From Roseovarius gaetbuli (lineage in GTDB: Bacteria > Pseudomonadota > Alphaproteobacteria > Rhodobacterales > Rhodobacteraceae): 64,000 nucleotides of DNA. The position numbers and the translations under genes were made by a program. The notes under the pieces were generated by a model. That model was given only the letters and a program-made list of their open reading frames with translations, searched no databases and was not told the origin of the DNA. The stretch is from positions 1 through 64,000 of the forward strand of contig NZ_FWFJ01000006.1 of NCBI RefSeq assembly GCF_900172365.1, written 5' to 3'. Positions within the stretch are counted from its first letter, which is position 1. Each line of letters starts with the position of its first letter. This document shows, one piece after another, positions 17,886-26,484 of the stretch.

Positions 17886-19295
17886 ATGAATGCAACTTTA
17901 CCGCTGGACCCTTGGAGTGAAGACCTTCTGGGCTACACGGCAATCGGCGAGACGTTCGGCAACCTCATCGCGTCGATAGACGAGGCCAAAGTCATCTCGA
18001 TTGAAGCGGGCTTTGGGCGCGGTAAGACATTCTTCCGCAAGGCTTGGGCCGAGCATCTGCGCCAGATGGGCGAGATTGTTGTCGAGATTGATGCACAGCA
18101 ATCCGATCACTCCGGCGATCCGGTCGTTAGCTTTGTCGGCGCTCTCATCAATGTGTTGCCTGTTGAAGACAAGACAGCGCGGCAAGATGCCTTTGAACGC
18201 GGCAAAAAGATTGCGGGCCTCGGCGCGCGGACCGTTGCGCGCATGCTTGCGCGCAGTGCTGCGGATGAGGTGATTGAATATGTCACGGACACTGCCGCAG
18301 ATCAGGTGGAAGGCATTTCAGCGCTGGAGAACGTGGTAGAGGATGTCGGCAATGGCATGTCAAAGCTTGCCGGTGATTTGATTGCCGCACAGCTTGCCTC
18401 TGAACAGGTGCGCCAAAAAGAGCTTCCGGAACAGCTTTCTGCCTTGCATGCCGCTTTGACCAACGACAGCGACACAAAACGCATCGTGATCCTCATCGAC
18501 GAATTGGATCGCTGTCACCCGGAGTATGCAATTGCCTTGCTTGAGGCGATGAAGCTGGTGTTTGATCATAAGGGCTTTGTGTTCTGCCTCATGGTGAATG
18601 CCGATTACCTTGAAAACGTGGCCGCCAAGAGATTTGGGTCATTTGTCGAGGGCGAGCGCTATCTCGACAAGTTCGTCGATATTCGTCTGCAGCTGCCGCA
18701 GACAGATGCAGCGATAGCGGCGGCGACCAAGCACCTTGTGGCGCAATTGCCGTTGGAAATTCCTTATGGCGTGCATCAGGAGTTCAGCGTGGCGCGGGCC
18801 GCCGATCTTGCCGGAGAATTGGCCCCGGTCAGCAAACTGTCGATGCGCCAGATCAAGCGGGTGTTGTTGAAGGTTGAACTGGCATTGCGGTGTTATCGCC
18901 ATGAACCTCTGGATTGTGCGCTATTGGTTTTCTTGGCTTTCAAGGATGCATCTGGACGTCAGCCTAATGGCCGGGAATTGATTTCAGAAAGGTTTCTCTC
19001 GCGTGTTAGACTTACGCCTGATGTAGCACAAAATTTCTCAGAGCCGTTTGATATTGGCGATGATCACGCTGAAAGAAGGCGGGGCCATCAAGCGAACAAG
19101 TTCATTGATGACAACTGCCAAGAACTTCGCGGTTTACTTGAGGATAGATATAAATCGCCGCCTTTGGGAAATGGCCGAACCTATTTCAAGTGGGTTCCGG
19201 TCTGCGTTCATTTGGCAGAACACTATGTTCCGGGTCATCAGGCGATACTGGACGCTGTGCACCGGTTAGAGGTCACTGAGCCGCCCGCTGCTTAG
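17886..19295 (+). CDS. KAP-family P-loop NTPase
   Basis: The 469-aa protein has a Walker A variant EAGFGRGKTFF near residue 42, in the [AG]-x4-GK-T form, and the KAP-type Walker B block RIVILIDELDRCHPEYAIALLE near residue 205. A sensor-like FVFCLMVNADYLENV follows. KAP NTPases are sporadic; some (such as PifA) act in phage exclusion. No transmembrane insert is visible between Walker A and B, unlike many relatives, so it is probably soluble. Base composition, especially after 18,900, looks more AT-rich than its neighbours. It interrupts the usual cmk–rpsA adjacency and has no partner gene. Function and target unknown. Confidence 0.87.
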   Translation: MNATLPLDPWSEDLLGYTAIGETFGNLIASIDEAKVISIEAGFGRGKTFFRKAWAEHLRQMGEIVVEIDAQQSDHSGDPVVSFVGALINVLPVEDKTARQDAFERGKKIAGLGARTVARMLARSAADEVIEYVTDTAADQVEGISALENVVEDVGNGMSKLAGDLIAAQLASEQVRQKELPEQLSALHAALTNDSDTKRIVILIDELDRCHPEYAIALLEAMKLVFDHKGFVFCLMVNADYLENVAAKRFGSFVEGERYLDKFVDIRLQLPQTDAAIAAATKHLVAQLPLEIPYGVHQEFSVARAADLAGELAPVSKLSMRQIKRVLLKVELALRCYRHEPLDCALLVFLAFKDASGRQPNGRELISERFLSRVRLTPDVAQNFSEPFDIGDDHAERRRGHQANKFIDDNCQELRGLLEDRYKSPPLGNGRTYFKWVPVCVHLAEHYVPGHQAILDAVHRLEVTEPPAA

Positions 19296-19325
19296 GCGCA
19301 GGAATGGCTTGATTGTCGCTCTGCC

Positions 19326-19364
19326 AGGCGCTATAGACGCCTCGTCGAGAAGGTGGAAACCACC
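19326..19364 (+). promoter_or_regulatory. Two tandem hairpins in the rpsA leader
   Basis: AGGCG pairs with CGCCT over a seven-base loop (19326–19342), and GGTGG pairs with CCACC over AAA (19352–19364). They are followed 21 bases later by a terminator-like hairpin and then rpsA. This could be a structured leader for S1 control, or only the 3' end of the preceding transcript. Confidence 0.45.
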
Positions 19365-19385
19365 GCAGCACATTGAGATTGAGCA

Positions 19386-19414
19386 GGGTCGGGACAACCG
19401 GCCCTCTTTGTTTT
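19386..19414 (+). terminator. Terminator or attenuator upstream of rpsA
   Basis: GGGTCGG pairs with CCGGCCC (one G·T pair) across GACAA, followed by TCTTTGTTTT. It lies 88 bases before the rpsA start. It may end the cmk/KAP transcript or act as an attenuator within an rpsA leader. Confidence 0.65.
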
Positions 19415-19501
19415 GCGTTCCGTCTTTGACCAATGAAACACCAAGACCTGCGGAGACAACCGCGCGGCCAGAAAAATTTTGTAAAGGAAACCAGAGACCA
19501 C

Positions 19502-21184
19502 ATGGCTCAGAACACAACGATGGAGGAATTCGAAGCCCTCCTGAACGAAAGCTTCGAAATGGACACGCCCGACGAAGGGTCCGTTGTCAAAGGTAAGGTC
19601 ATCGCAATCGAAGCGGGCCAGGCCATCATCGACGTAGGCTACAAGATGGAAGGTCGCGTCGATCTTAAAGAATTCGCAAATCCCGGTGAAGCCCCTGAAA
19701 TCGCCGTTGGCGACGAGGTAGAAGTCTTCCTGCGCTCGGCCGAAAACTCGCGTGGCGAAGCTGTCATTTCGCGTGAAATGGCCCGCCGCGAAGAGGCCTG
19801 GGATCGTCTCGAAAAAGCCTATGCCGACGAAGAGCGCGTTGAAGGCGCGATCTTTGGCCGTGTCAAAGGTGGCTTTACTGTTGATCTGGGCGGCGCTGTT
19901 GCGTTCCTTCCCGGTTCGCAGGTTGATGTGCGCCCCGTGCGCGATGCCGGCCCGCTGATGGGGCTCAAGCAGCCCTTCCAGATCCTGAAAATGGACCGTC
20001 GCCGTGGCAACATCGTTGTGTCGCGTCGCGCCATCCTGGAAGAAAGCCGCGCCGAACAGCGCGCCGAAGTCATTGGCAACCTGACCGAGGGTCAGAACGT
20101 CGAGGGCGTGGTCAAGAACATCACCGAATACGGTGCGTTCGTTGATCTGGGCGGTGTTGACGGCCTGCTGCACGTGACTGACATGGCATGGCGCCGTGTG
20201 AACCACCCCAGCGAGATCCTGGCGATTGGCGAAACCGTCAAGGTTCAGGTCATCAAGATCAACAAGGAAACCCACCGTATCAGCCTTGGTATGAAGCAGT
20301 TGCAGGAAGATCCGTGGGATCTGGTTGCTGCCAAGTATCCGCTGGAATCGGTGCACACCGGCCGCGTGACCAACATCACCGATTACGGTGCATTTGTTGA
20401 GCTTGAGCCCGGCGTTGAAGGCCTTGTTCACGTTTCGGAAATGTCCTGGACCAAGAAGAACGTACATCCCGGCAAGATCGTTTCGACGAGCCAGGAAGTC
20501 GAAGTCATGGTTCTGGAAATCGACGGTGCCAAGCGCCGCGTCAGCCTTGGTCTCAAGCAGACCATGCGCAACCCGTGGGAAGTGTTTGCAGAAACACACC
20601 CCGAGGGCACCGAGGTCGAAGGCGAAGTCAAGAACATCACCGAATTCGGTCTGTTCATTGGCCTCGAAGGCGAAATCGACGGCATGGTTCACCTTTCGGA
20701 CCTGAGCTGGGACGAGCGCGGAGAAGAGGCCATCCAGAACTATCGCAAGGGCGATATGGTTCAGGCGGTTGTCTCGGAAGTCGATATCGAGAAAGAGCGT
20801 ATTTCGCTGTCGATCAAAGCGCTTGGCGGTGACAAGTTCGCCGAAGCCGTTGGTGGCGTGAAGCGTGGCTCGATCATCACCGTTGCCGTGACCGCGATCG
20901 AAGATGGCGGGATCGAAGTGGAATATGAAGGCATGAAATCCTTCATCCGCCGCTCCGACCTCAGCCGTGACCGTGCCGAACAGCGCCCCGAGCGTTTCTC
21001 GGTCGGTGACAAGATCGACGCCCGCGTGACCAATGTCGACGCCAAGACCCGTCGTCTTGGCCTGTCGATCAAGGCGCGTGAGATTGCCGAAGAAAAAGAA
21101 GCAGTCGAACAGTATGGCTCGTCCGATTCGGGCGCCTCGCTGGGCGATATTCTTGGCGCGGCCCTGAAGGCCGACAAAGACTAA
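19502..21184 (+). CDS. rpsA: Small ribosomal subunit protein bS1
   Basis: S1 binds mRNA leaders on the 30S subunit and promotes initiation. The 560-aa protein contains six S1 RNA-binding repeats; the later ones show the standard phrase VKNITEYGAFVDLGGVDGLLH, VTNITDYGAFVELEPGVEGL and VKNITEFGLFIGLEGEIDGM. The N-terminus MAQNTTMEEFEALLNESFEM is normal, with AAGGAAA about 13 bases upstream. Length is that of proteobacterial S1. A strong terminator follows. Confidence 0.98.
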   Translation: MAQNTTMEEFEALLNESFEMDTPDEGSVVKGKVIAIEAGQAIIDVGYKMEGRVDLKEFANPGEAPEIAVGDEVEVFLRSAENSRGEAVISREMARREEAWDRLEKAYADEERVEGAIFGRVKGGFTVDLGGAVAFLPGSQVDVRPVRDAGPLMGLKQPFQILKMDRRRGNIVVSRRAILEESRAEQRAEVIGNLTEGQNVEGVVKNITEYGAFVDLGGVDGLLHVTDMAWRRVNHPSEILAIGETVKVQVIKINKETHRISLGMKQLQEDPWDLVAAKYPLESVHTGRVTNITDYGAFVELEPGVEGLVHVSEMSWTKKNVHPGKIVSTSQEVEVMVLEIDGAKRRVSLGLKQTMRNPWEVFAETHPEGTEVEGEVKNITEFGLFIGLEGEIDGMVHLSDLSWDERGEEAIQNYRKGDMVQAVVSEVDIEKERISLSIKALGGDKFAEAVGGVKRGSIITVAVTAIEDGGIEVEYEGMKSFIRRSDLSRDRAEQRPERFSVGDKIDARVTNVDAKTRRLGLSIKAREIAEEKEAVEQYGSSDSGASLGDILGAALKADKD

Positions 21185-21211
21185 GGCCACCCGGCTTTGG
21201 TCAGAGATTGG

Positions 21212-21247
21212 ACGGTCCCGCCTTGATTGGCGGGGCCGTTTTTCTTT
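21212..21247 (+). terminator. rpsA terminator
   Basis: ACGGTCCCGCC pairs with GGCGGGGCCGT (one T·G pair) over TTGATT and is followed by TTTTCTTT. It is a strong rho-independent terminator 27 bases after the rpsA stop. Confidence 0.9.
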
Positions 21248-21331
21248 GCGAACCCGGCGCATCGGTCCAAGCGCGTTGACTTTTGCCTGTCGCTCGCCAA
21301 GCTGGGGCAAAAGCGGGGCAAAGGCGGGCAG

Positions 21332-23398
21332 ATGGACAAGCGGAAAACAGGGCAGATGGCCGGGATCGACGTCGGCGGCACCTTTACCGATCTGGTCCAG
21401 CTCGACCCAAAGACCGGCACCGTGCGTCTTGCCAAGGTGCCAAGCACCACCGACAATCAGGCCCATGGCGTGATCGAGGCGCTTGCCGCCGCTGACTGTG
21501 ATCTGGGCACGCTCGACCTTATCGTGCATGGCACGACCACCACCACCAACGCTGTGCTTGAACGCAAGCTAAGCCGCACCGGCATGATCACCACCGCCGG
21601 GTTTCGCGATGTGCTTGAACTGGGCCGTCGCACCCGACCACAGCCCTATGGCATGACCGGGCAGTTCACCCCGATCATCCCGCGCGACCTGCGCCTTGAG
21701 GTGCCCGAGCGTGTCGATGCGGCCGGTGCGGTCGTGACGCCGCTTGATGAGGCCGCGGTTCTGGCCGCCGGGCAACAGCTGCTGGATCAGGGCTGTATCT
21801 CGGTGGTGGTGCATTTCCTGCACGCCTATGCCAACCCCGATCACGAACGTCACGCTGCCGAAATTCTTGCGACGATCTGGCCGAATGATCACATCACCAT
21901 GGGCCATGCGATCCTGTCGGAAAGCCGCGAGTTTGAACGCGGCGTGACGGCGGCGGTCAATGCCAGCGTCCAGCCCATCCTTGCGCGTTACCTGACCCGG
22001 CTCACGAATGAGCTGGCGGCAGGGGGCTATGCCCGCGATGTGTTGGTGATGAACGGCAATGGCGGCATGGTGTCGGCGCGCACCGTCGCGCGCGAGGCGG
22101 CCAAGACGGTGATGTCGGGTCCGGCCTCTGGCGTGATGGCGGCGGCCTATACCGGGCGATTGGCGGGGATGGAGAACCTGATCACCTATGACATGGGCGG
22201 CACCTCGACCGATGTGGCGCTGATCCGGGGGGCGGAACCGGCCGTGTCAAACGAGATCGAGATCGAATATGCCATGCCGATCCATGTGCCGATGGTCGAT
22301 GTGCGCACCGTTGGCGCGGGCGGCGGATCAATCGCGCGCGTGAATGCCGCCGGTCTGCTTGAGGTCGGTCCCGAGAGTGCCGGCGCACAGCCCGGCCCGA
22401 TCTGTTACGGGCGCGGCGGCAAAGAGCCGACGATTTCGGATGCCAATCTGATCCTCGGGCGGCTTAATCCGGCGCAGCTTGCCAAAACCGGGGCTATCGC
22501 GCCCGATGCGGTGGCGCGGGTCTTCGCGGCCCGCCTTGGCGATCCCCTGGGCCTTGACGTAACCGCCGCCGCCGAGGCGGTGATCCGTATCGCCAACACC
22601 AAGATGGCCGGGGCCATTCGCATGGTGTCGCTGTCGCTTGGGGCCGATCCGCGCGATTTTGCGCTGTTTGCCTTTGGCGGCGCCGGGCCCTTGCATGCCG
22701 CCGCCCTTGCGCGGGAATTGGGGCTGCCGCGCGTGCTTGTGCCTGCGCGCCCCGGCATCACCAACGCCATCGGCTGTGTCGTGGCCGATCTGCGCCATGA
22801 TTTCGTGCGCACGCTGAACACGCCGCTTGATGCCCTGCCAAAGGGCGCCTTGGCCGAGGTCTTTGCCACGCAGGCCGCCGAGGGGGACCGGTTGATCGAC
22901 CGCGAGACAATTGATCTCAGCGGGCGGCGCTATCTCTATTCGGTGGATATGCAGTTTATCGGCCAGACGCATTTGCTCCGGGTCGATCTGCCGGGGCCTT
23001 CGGTGGACAATGCGACGCTTCATGCACTGTTCGAGGCGGCCTATTTCAACCGCTTCCGGGTCAGGCTTGCCGACATCCGCGCCAACCTTGTCAACGCCAA
23101 CTGCTCGGTGATCGGCGCGCGCGCGCCGCTGGACCTCTCGACGCTGATCGACCCGACGAGCCGCCGCGCCACGATGCAAGAGGCCGAGACCGGGCGGCGG
23201 CAGGTCTATTTTGACGCCGCTTGGCACGAGGCGCCGATTTATTGGCGCGATCACCTGCCGCTGGCGTTTCAGATGCCCGGCCCGGCGGTGATCGAGCAGA
23301 TGGACACCACCACCCTGATCGAGCCGGGCGATGTGGCCACCGGCGACGCGCATGGCAATATCATCATTCATATCGGGGGGCAGCGTCATGACGCTTGA
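21332..23398 (+). CDS. hyuA: Hydantoinase/oxoprolinase family subunit A
   Basis: The 688-aa protein is an ATP-dependent HyuA-type subunit (N-methylhydantoinase, 5-oxoprolinase or acetone carboxylase relatives). It has the actin-like phosphate loop MAGIDVGGTFTDLVQLD, LIVHGTTTTTNAVLERK, the second phosphate motif NLITYDMGGTSTDVALI, and FAFGGAGPLHAAALA. It overlaps hyuB by 11 bases, so the two form a translationally coupled complex. The substrate cannot be deduced: no hydantoin racemase, carbamoylase or permease genes are adjacent. A second in-frame ATG at 21356 is possible. Confidence 0.92.
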   Translation: MDKRKTGQMAGIDVGGTFTDLVQLDPKTGTVRLAKVPSTTDNQAHGVIEALAAADCDLGTLDLIVHGTTTTTNAVLERKLSRTGMITTAGFRDVLELGRRTRPQPYGMTGQFTPIIPRDLRLEVPERVDAAGAVVTPLDEAAVLAAGQQLLDQGCISVVVHFLHAYANPDHERHAAEILATIWPNDHITMGHAILSESREFERGVTAAVNASVQPILARYLTRLTNELAAGGYARDVLVMNGNGGMVSARTVAREAAKTVMSGPASGVMAAAYTGRLAGMENLITYDMGGTSTDVALIRGAEPAVSNEIEIEYAMPIHVPMVDVRTVGAGGGSIARVNAAGLLEVGPESAGAQPGPICYGRGGKEPTISDANLILGRLNPAQLAKTGAIAPDAVARVFAARLGDPLGLDVTAAAEAVIRIANTKMAGAIRMVSLSLGADPRDFALFAFGGAGPLHAAALARELGLPRVLVPARPGITNAIGCVVADLRHDFVRTLNTPLDALPKGALAEVFATQAAEGDRLIDRETIDLSGRRYLYSVDMQFIGQTHLLRVDLPGPSVDNATLHALFEAAYFNRFRVRLADIRANLVNANCSVIGARAPLDLSTLIDPTSRRATMQEAETGRRQVYFDAAWHEAPIYWRDHLPLAFQMPGPAVIEQMDTTTLIEPGDVATGDAHGNIIIHIGGQRHDA

Positions 23399-25139
23399 TC
23401 CGATCACCCTGTCGGTCATTCAGGCCGGATTGCAGCAGGTCTGCGACGAGATGGATCTCGCGTTTTCGCGCGCCGCCTTTTCGCCGGTGATCGCCGAGGC
23501 GAATGACCGCTCTGACGGGATTTATGACGCGGTTGATGGCGCGTTGATTGCCCAGGGGGTGGGCGGCTTGCCGGTCTTTGTCGGGACGATGCAATATTCT
23601 ACCCGCACCCTGATCTCGATGATCAAGGAGGGCCGCGCCGGTGCGCCGGAACCGGGCGATATCTATATCGTCAACGACCCTTACCTTGGCGGCACACATC
23701 TGATGGATGTGCGTTTTGCGCGGCCCTATTACCGCGATGGCGCGCTGTTTTGCTGGCTGTCCAATACCGGGCACTGGCCCGATACCGGGGGCGCTGTGCC
23801 CGGCGGGTTTTCGGCCTCGGCCACGTCGGTCGAACAAGAGGGGCTGCGCCTGCCGCCCGTAAAGCTGTTCAAGCGCGGGGTGATGGACGCCGAGATTTAC
23901 GCCATCATCTGCTCCAACATCCGCGTCGCCGATCAGAGGATTGGCGACGTCACGGCGCAGGCGGCGGCGCTTGATCTTGGCGCGGCGCGGCTTGATGCGC
24001 TTTTGGATCGCTATGGCGATGATGTGGTTGCGGCGGCGATTGCCGAATTGCGCAGCCGCGCGGCGGCGCAGATGCGCAGCTTTATTGACGGGATCGCGCC
24101 GGGAACGCACCGTGCAACCGCCTATGTCGATAGCGACGGCGTGGTGAACGAACCGCTTGAAATCCAGCTCACCGTGACCCGCGAGGGCGAGGATCTGTTG
24201 TTTGATTTCACCGGCTCAAGCGCGCCCTGCCGGGGGCCGATGAATTCGGTGCGCGCGACGACGCTTAGCTCGGTTTACCTGGCGATGCGCCATATCTTCC
24301 CCGAGGTCCCGATCAGTGCCGGCGCGTTCGAGCCACTGCGCGTGACGGGGATCGAGGGCACCTTTCTCGACGCGCGTTATCCGCGCCCGGTCTCTGGCTG
24401 TGCCGCCGAGGTCAGCCAGCGGATCGCCGAGGCGGTCTTTGCCGCGCTTGTGGCCGCTTTGCCGGAGCGGGTCACTGCCGCCCCTGCGGGCACCAGCGGC
24501 AATTTCGCGCTTGGCGGGCATGACCCCGAAAAAGGCCGCGATTTCGTGATGTATCAGCTGTCTGGCGGCGGCTATGGCGGCTCTGTCATGGGCGACGGGC
24601 TTAGCAATGGCTGCTCGACGATCGGCATATCCAAGGCGCCGCCGGTCGAGGTGATGGAACAGGCCTTTCCGGTGCTCTATCACCGCTACGCGCTGCGCGA
24701 AGGATCGGGAGGGGCGGGGAAGCATCGCGGCGGTTTCGGCCTTGAATACGAGGTCGAGTTGCGCCGGGGGGCCGCGCAGGCCAGTTTCGTGATGGATCAC
24801 GGGCGCTTCGGGCCGCAGGGCGCGCTTGGCGGGTCTGATGGCGCGGTCAATGAGGTGACCGTCTGGCAGGCGGGTGCGCCGCATGTGCCGGTGCACCTTT
24901 CGAAGGAACAGGATATTCCGCTGGCGCCGGGTGACAGGGTCTGCGTGCGTACCCCCGGCGGAGGCGGCTATGGCAACCCCTTTGCCCGCGATCCATCGGC
25001 GGTGTCCGAAGATGTCAGGCTTGGGCGGTATACCCGGGCCGAGGGCGAGGCCTTGTTTGGCGTGGTGTTGCAGGATGGCCCTGCCTGCGCCGTTGATGTT
25101 GAGGCAACGCGAGTGCTGCGATCTGGCCGGTCGGGTTAA
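23388..25139 (+). CDS. hyuB: Hydantoinase/oxoprolinase family subunit B
   Basis: The 583-aa HyuB-type subunit shows MTLDPITLSVIQAGLQQVCDE, DIYIVNDPYLGGTHLMDV, FDFTGSSAPCRGPMNSVRA, and the Gly-rich C-terminal blocks SGGGYGGSVMGDG and RTPGGGGYGNP, all typical of the family. Together with HyuA it should hydrolyse a cyclic amide at the cost of ATP. It is a full-length partner. Immediately after its stop begins the decayed islet bracketed by palindromic repeats, so the operon ends here. Confidence 0.92.
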   Translation: MTLDPITLSVIQAGLQQVCDEMDLAFSRAAFSPVIAEANDRSDGIYDAVDGALIAQGVGGLPVFVGTMQYSTRTLISMIKEGRAGAPEPGDIYIVNDPYLGGTHLMDVRFARPYYRDGALFCWLSNTGHWPDTGGAVPGGFSASATSVEQEGLRLPPVKLFKRGVMDAEIYAIICSNIRVADQRIGDVTAQAAALDLGAARLDALLDRYGDDVVAAAIAELRSRAAAQMRSFIDGIAPGTHRATAYVDSDGVVNEPLEIQLTVTREGEDLLFDFTGSSAPCRGPMNSVRATTLSSVYLAMRHIFPEVPISAGAFEPLRVTGIEGTFLDARYPRPVSGCAAEVSQRIAEAVFAALVAALPERVTAAPAGTSGNFALGGHDPEKGRDFVMYQLSGGGYGGSVMGDGLSNGCSTIGISKAPPVEVMEQAFPVLYHRYALREGSGGAGKHRGGFGLEYEVELRRGAAQASFVMDHGRFGPQGALGGSDGAVNEVTVWQAGAPHVPVHLSKEQDIPLAPGDRVCVRTPGGGGYGNPFARDPSAVSEDVRLGRYTRAEGEALFGVVLQDGPACAVDVEATRVLRSGRSG

Positions 25140-25142
25140 GGC

Positions 25143-25163
25143 GTAGAGTGGGTGAAACCCACG
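25143..25163. repeat. Short palindromic repeat, copy 2 (left border of decayed islet)
   Basis: GTAGAGTGGGTGAAACCCACG carries the same GTGGGT-GAA-ACCCAC core as copies at 8234 and 26485, with one A for G difference in the preceding bases. It lies four bases after the hyuB stop codon and in the same orientation as copy 3. Confidence 0.75.
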
Positions 25164-25168
25164 TCTGC

Positions 25169-25824
25169 TCTGATGACACAGACGCAGCTCTTGTTGGCGA
25201 GGCGACCGCCCGGGATAAAGACGGCGAAGGTGAGTGGTTGGATTGGTCTGTGTATGAGCCCCTGAAATCTCAGTATTCGTTGTCCAAAGGTCTGTTGTAA
25301 TACGAAACTAAATACGGCGAGGTGACCGTTGAAGTGCCAGATCGGGGCAGCGATTTTCTGATGGTCGAGCGCAACCAGTGGAAAGGCTACAAGTGGTTGA
25401 TCGTTGTCGAGCCGGACGAGCAGATACCGCATCGGTTCAGCTTTGTGGTCCATTCGGTCAGTCGACATACTTATACCAAGAATATCGAAGGATGCCGTTT
25501 GCTGGCAAAGCAGGGCGAAGTCTGGCAGTTGACGCACAGGCTGGAAAATGGCGAGAGCGTGAAGAGGTCAAAATATATGCTCTAGACCAGAGCCACGCCG
25601 AATGATGAAGCAGAGTATGCGGTTGTTCGGCAGGGCATCGCCAGAACGGTGTTCAGTTGCAAACTCCCTGAGAAAAAACATGTGTGGGTAGTGCGAAATT
25701 GGGCCAAGCTTTGCTTCGCGTATATGCGCAGGAAAACGCTATTTCCGCCTGGCCTGCGATAGAAGGCCGGATTGCCGATCGTCTGAAAAATATTTTTCAG
25801 TTTGAAGTGTATGGGGTGAGATAA
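25169..25824 (+). pseudogene. Decayed unidentified gene (stops and frameshift)
   Basis: A single reading frame runs from about 25169 to 25585 and on to about 25760, broken by an in-frame TAA at 25298 and TAG at 25583. Near 25690 a second frame takes over, ending FQFEVYGVR and a TAA at 25822–25824. The readable part (for example FLMVERNQWKGYKWLIVVEP and HRFSFVVHSVSRHTYTKN) has protein-like aromatic/charged alternation. I do not recognise the family. The composition is more AT-rich than the flanking genes. I interpret it as a degraded coding sequence; an artefact of chance open frames cannot be excluded. Confidence 0.45.
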
Positions 25825-25892
25825 TGGCGGATTTCAAAAAATCGAAAGATGGCTGCCCGTCGTCAGAGTTTTTGGCACCACTGGCGGCCTAA
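25824..25892 (+). CDS. Possible 22-aa peptide following the decayed gene
   Basis: The ATG overlaps the preceding stop codon as TAATG. The frame reads MADFKKSKDGCPSSEFLAPL then AA and a TAA stop. It could be the start of a lost second gene of the same transcript or a chance frame. No ribosome site is convincing other than GGGGTGAG. Confidence 0.2.
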   Translation: MADFKKSKDGCPSSEFLAPLAA

Positions 25893-25946
25893 ACTAAGAG
25901 AGGGTTCGGCTCATCTGGTTGGTTGGGATTAAGGGGTTAATTTGTA

Positions 25947-26480
25947 ATGGAGTATTATTTCAACAGGCTGAGATCAGGTCGGCCTGTTAGCGGACCAGCC
26001 GTTTCATTCGATATGCGACGCGTTTTGTCGCAAGGCTGGCGGCATGATGCGCGGGCCGTTCAAGGCGCTGAGCGCAAGTATGATGTGCGCGGTGAGGCGG
26101 TTGTCGCCGATCTGGGTGACGGCCGATACCTGTTTGCACTTATCGGCAGCAATGAGATGGCCGAGCGCGCCTATTGGGATCTGATGGGCGATGACCATGA
26201 TCGCGGCGCGCTGCTGCGGGCAATCCGCCGACAAAAGGGACTGTGCTTTCCTACCGCGGCACCGACAGCGGCATCGACCTCCTGCGCGGCTGGTTTGTTG
26301 GTACAGGCGATATCCTAACTGGCACTCAGGCCGGTCACGCGCTGGATTTCTATAACCGGATCGCTGCCAATCACGACGAAAATGGCCCGGATAACAACCT
26401 CGTCCTTACAGGCCATTGCCCTCGGCAACGAACTGGCCGAGCTGACACACGCGCTTTTTGTGCCGCGATACCTATCCTGC
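25947..26480 (+). pseudogene. Broken gene: unknown small protein fused by decay to a lipase-like fragment
   Basis: The first part (25947–about 26230) reads AVVADLGDGRYLFALIGSNE and resembles the intact protein at 56138–56635 (TVVDLGTGRYLLALLSGN). Near 26230 the frame changes; the new frame reads GTVLSYRGTDSGIDLLRGW, then GHALDFYNRIAANHD and NNLVLTGH. That order (SYRGTD, FYNRI, VLTGH where GHSLGGG would be expected) is that of class-3-like lipases. The catalytic-serine segment after VLTGH is lost and the frame ends at a stop. I read this as a deletion and frameshift joining two neighbouring genes of one module. Confidence 0.65.
26005..26040 (+). repeat. 36-base repeat, copy A
   Basis: This stretch, beginning CATTCGATATGCGACGCG and ending CGCAAGGCTGGC, matches the reverse complement of 56639–56674 at 34 of 36 positions. 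Both copies lie just before the same type of coding sequence (…VVxDLGxGRYLxALL…). Confidence 0.85.
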
Positions 26481-26484
26481 TAAT

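Noticed and set aside
19331..21529. Long open frame on the minus strand opposite rpsA
   Set aside because: It is the antisense shadow of the repetitive S1 sequence; no ribosome site and no recognisable domain.
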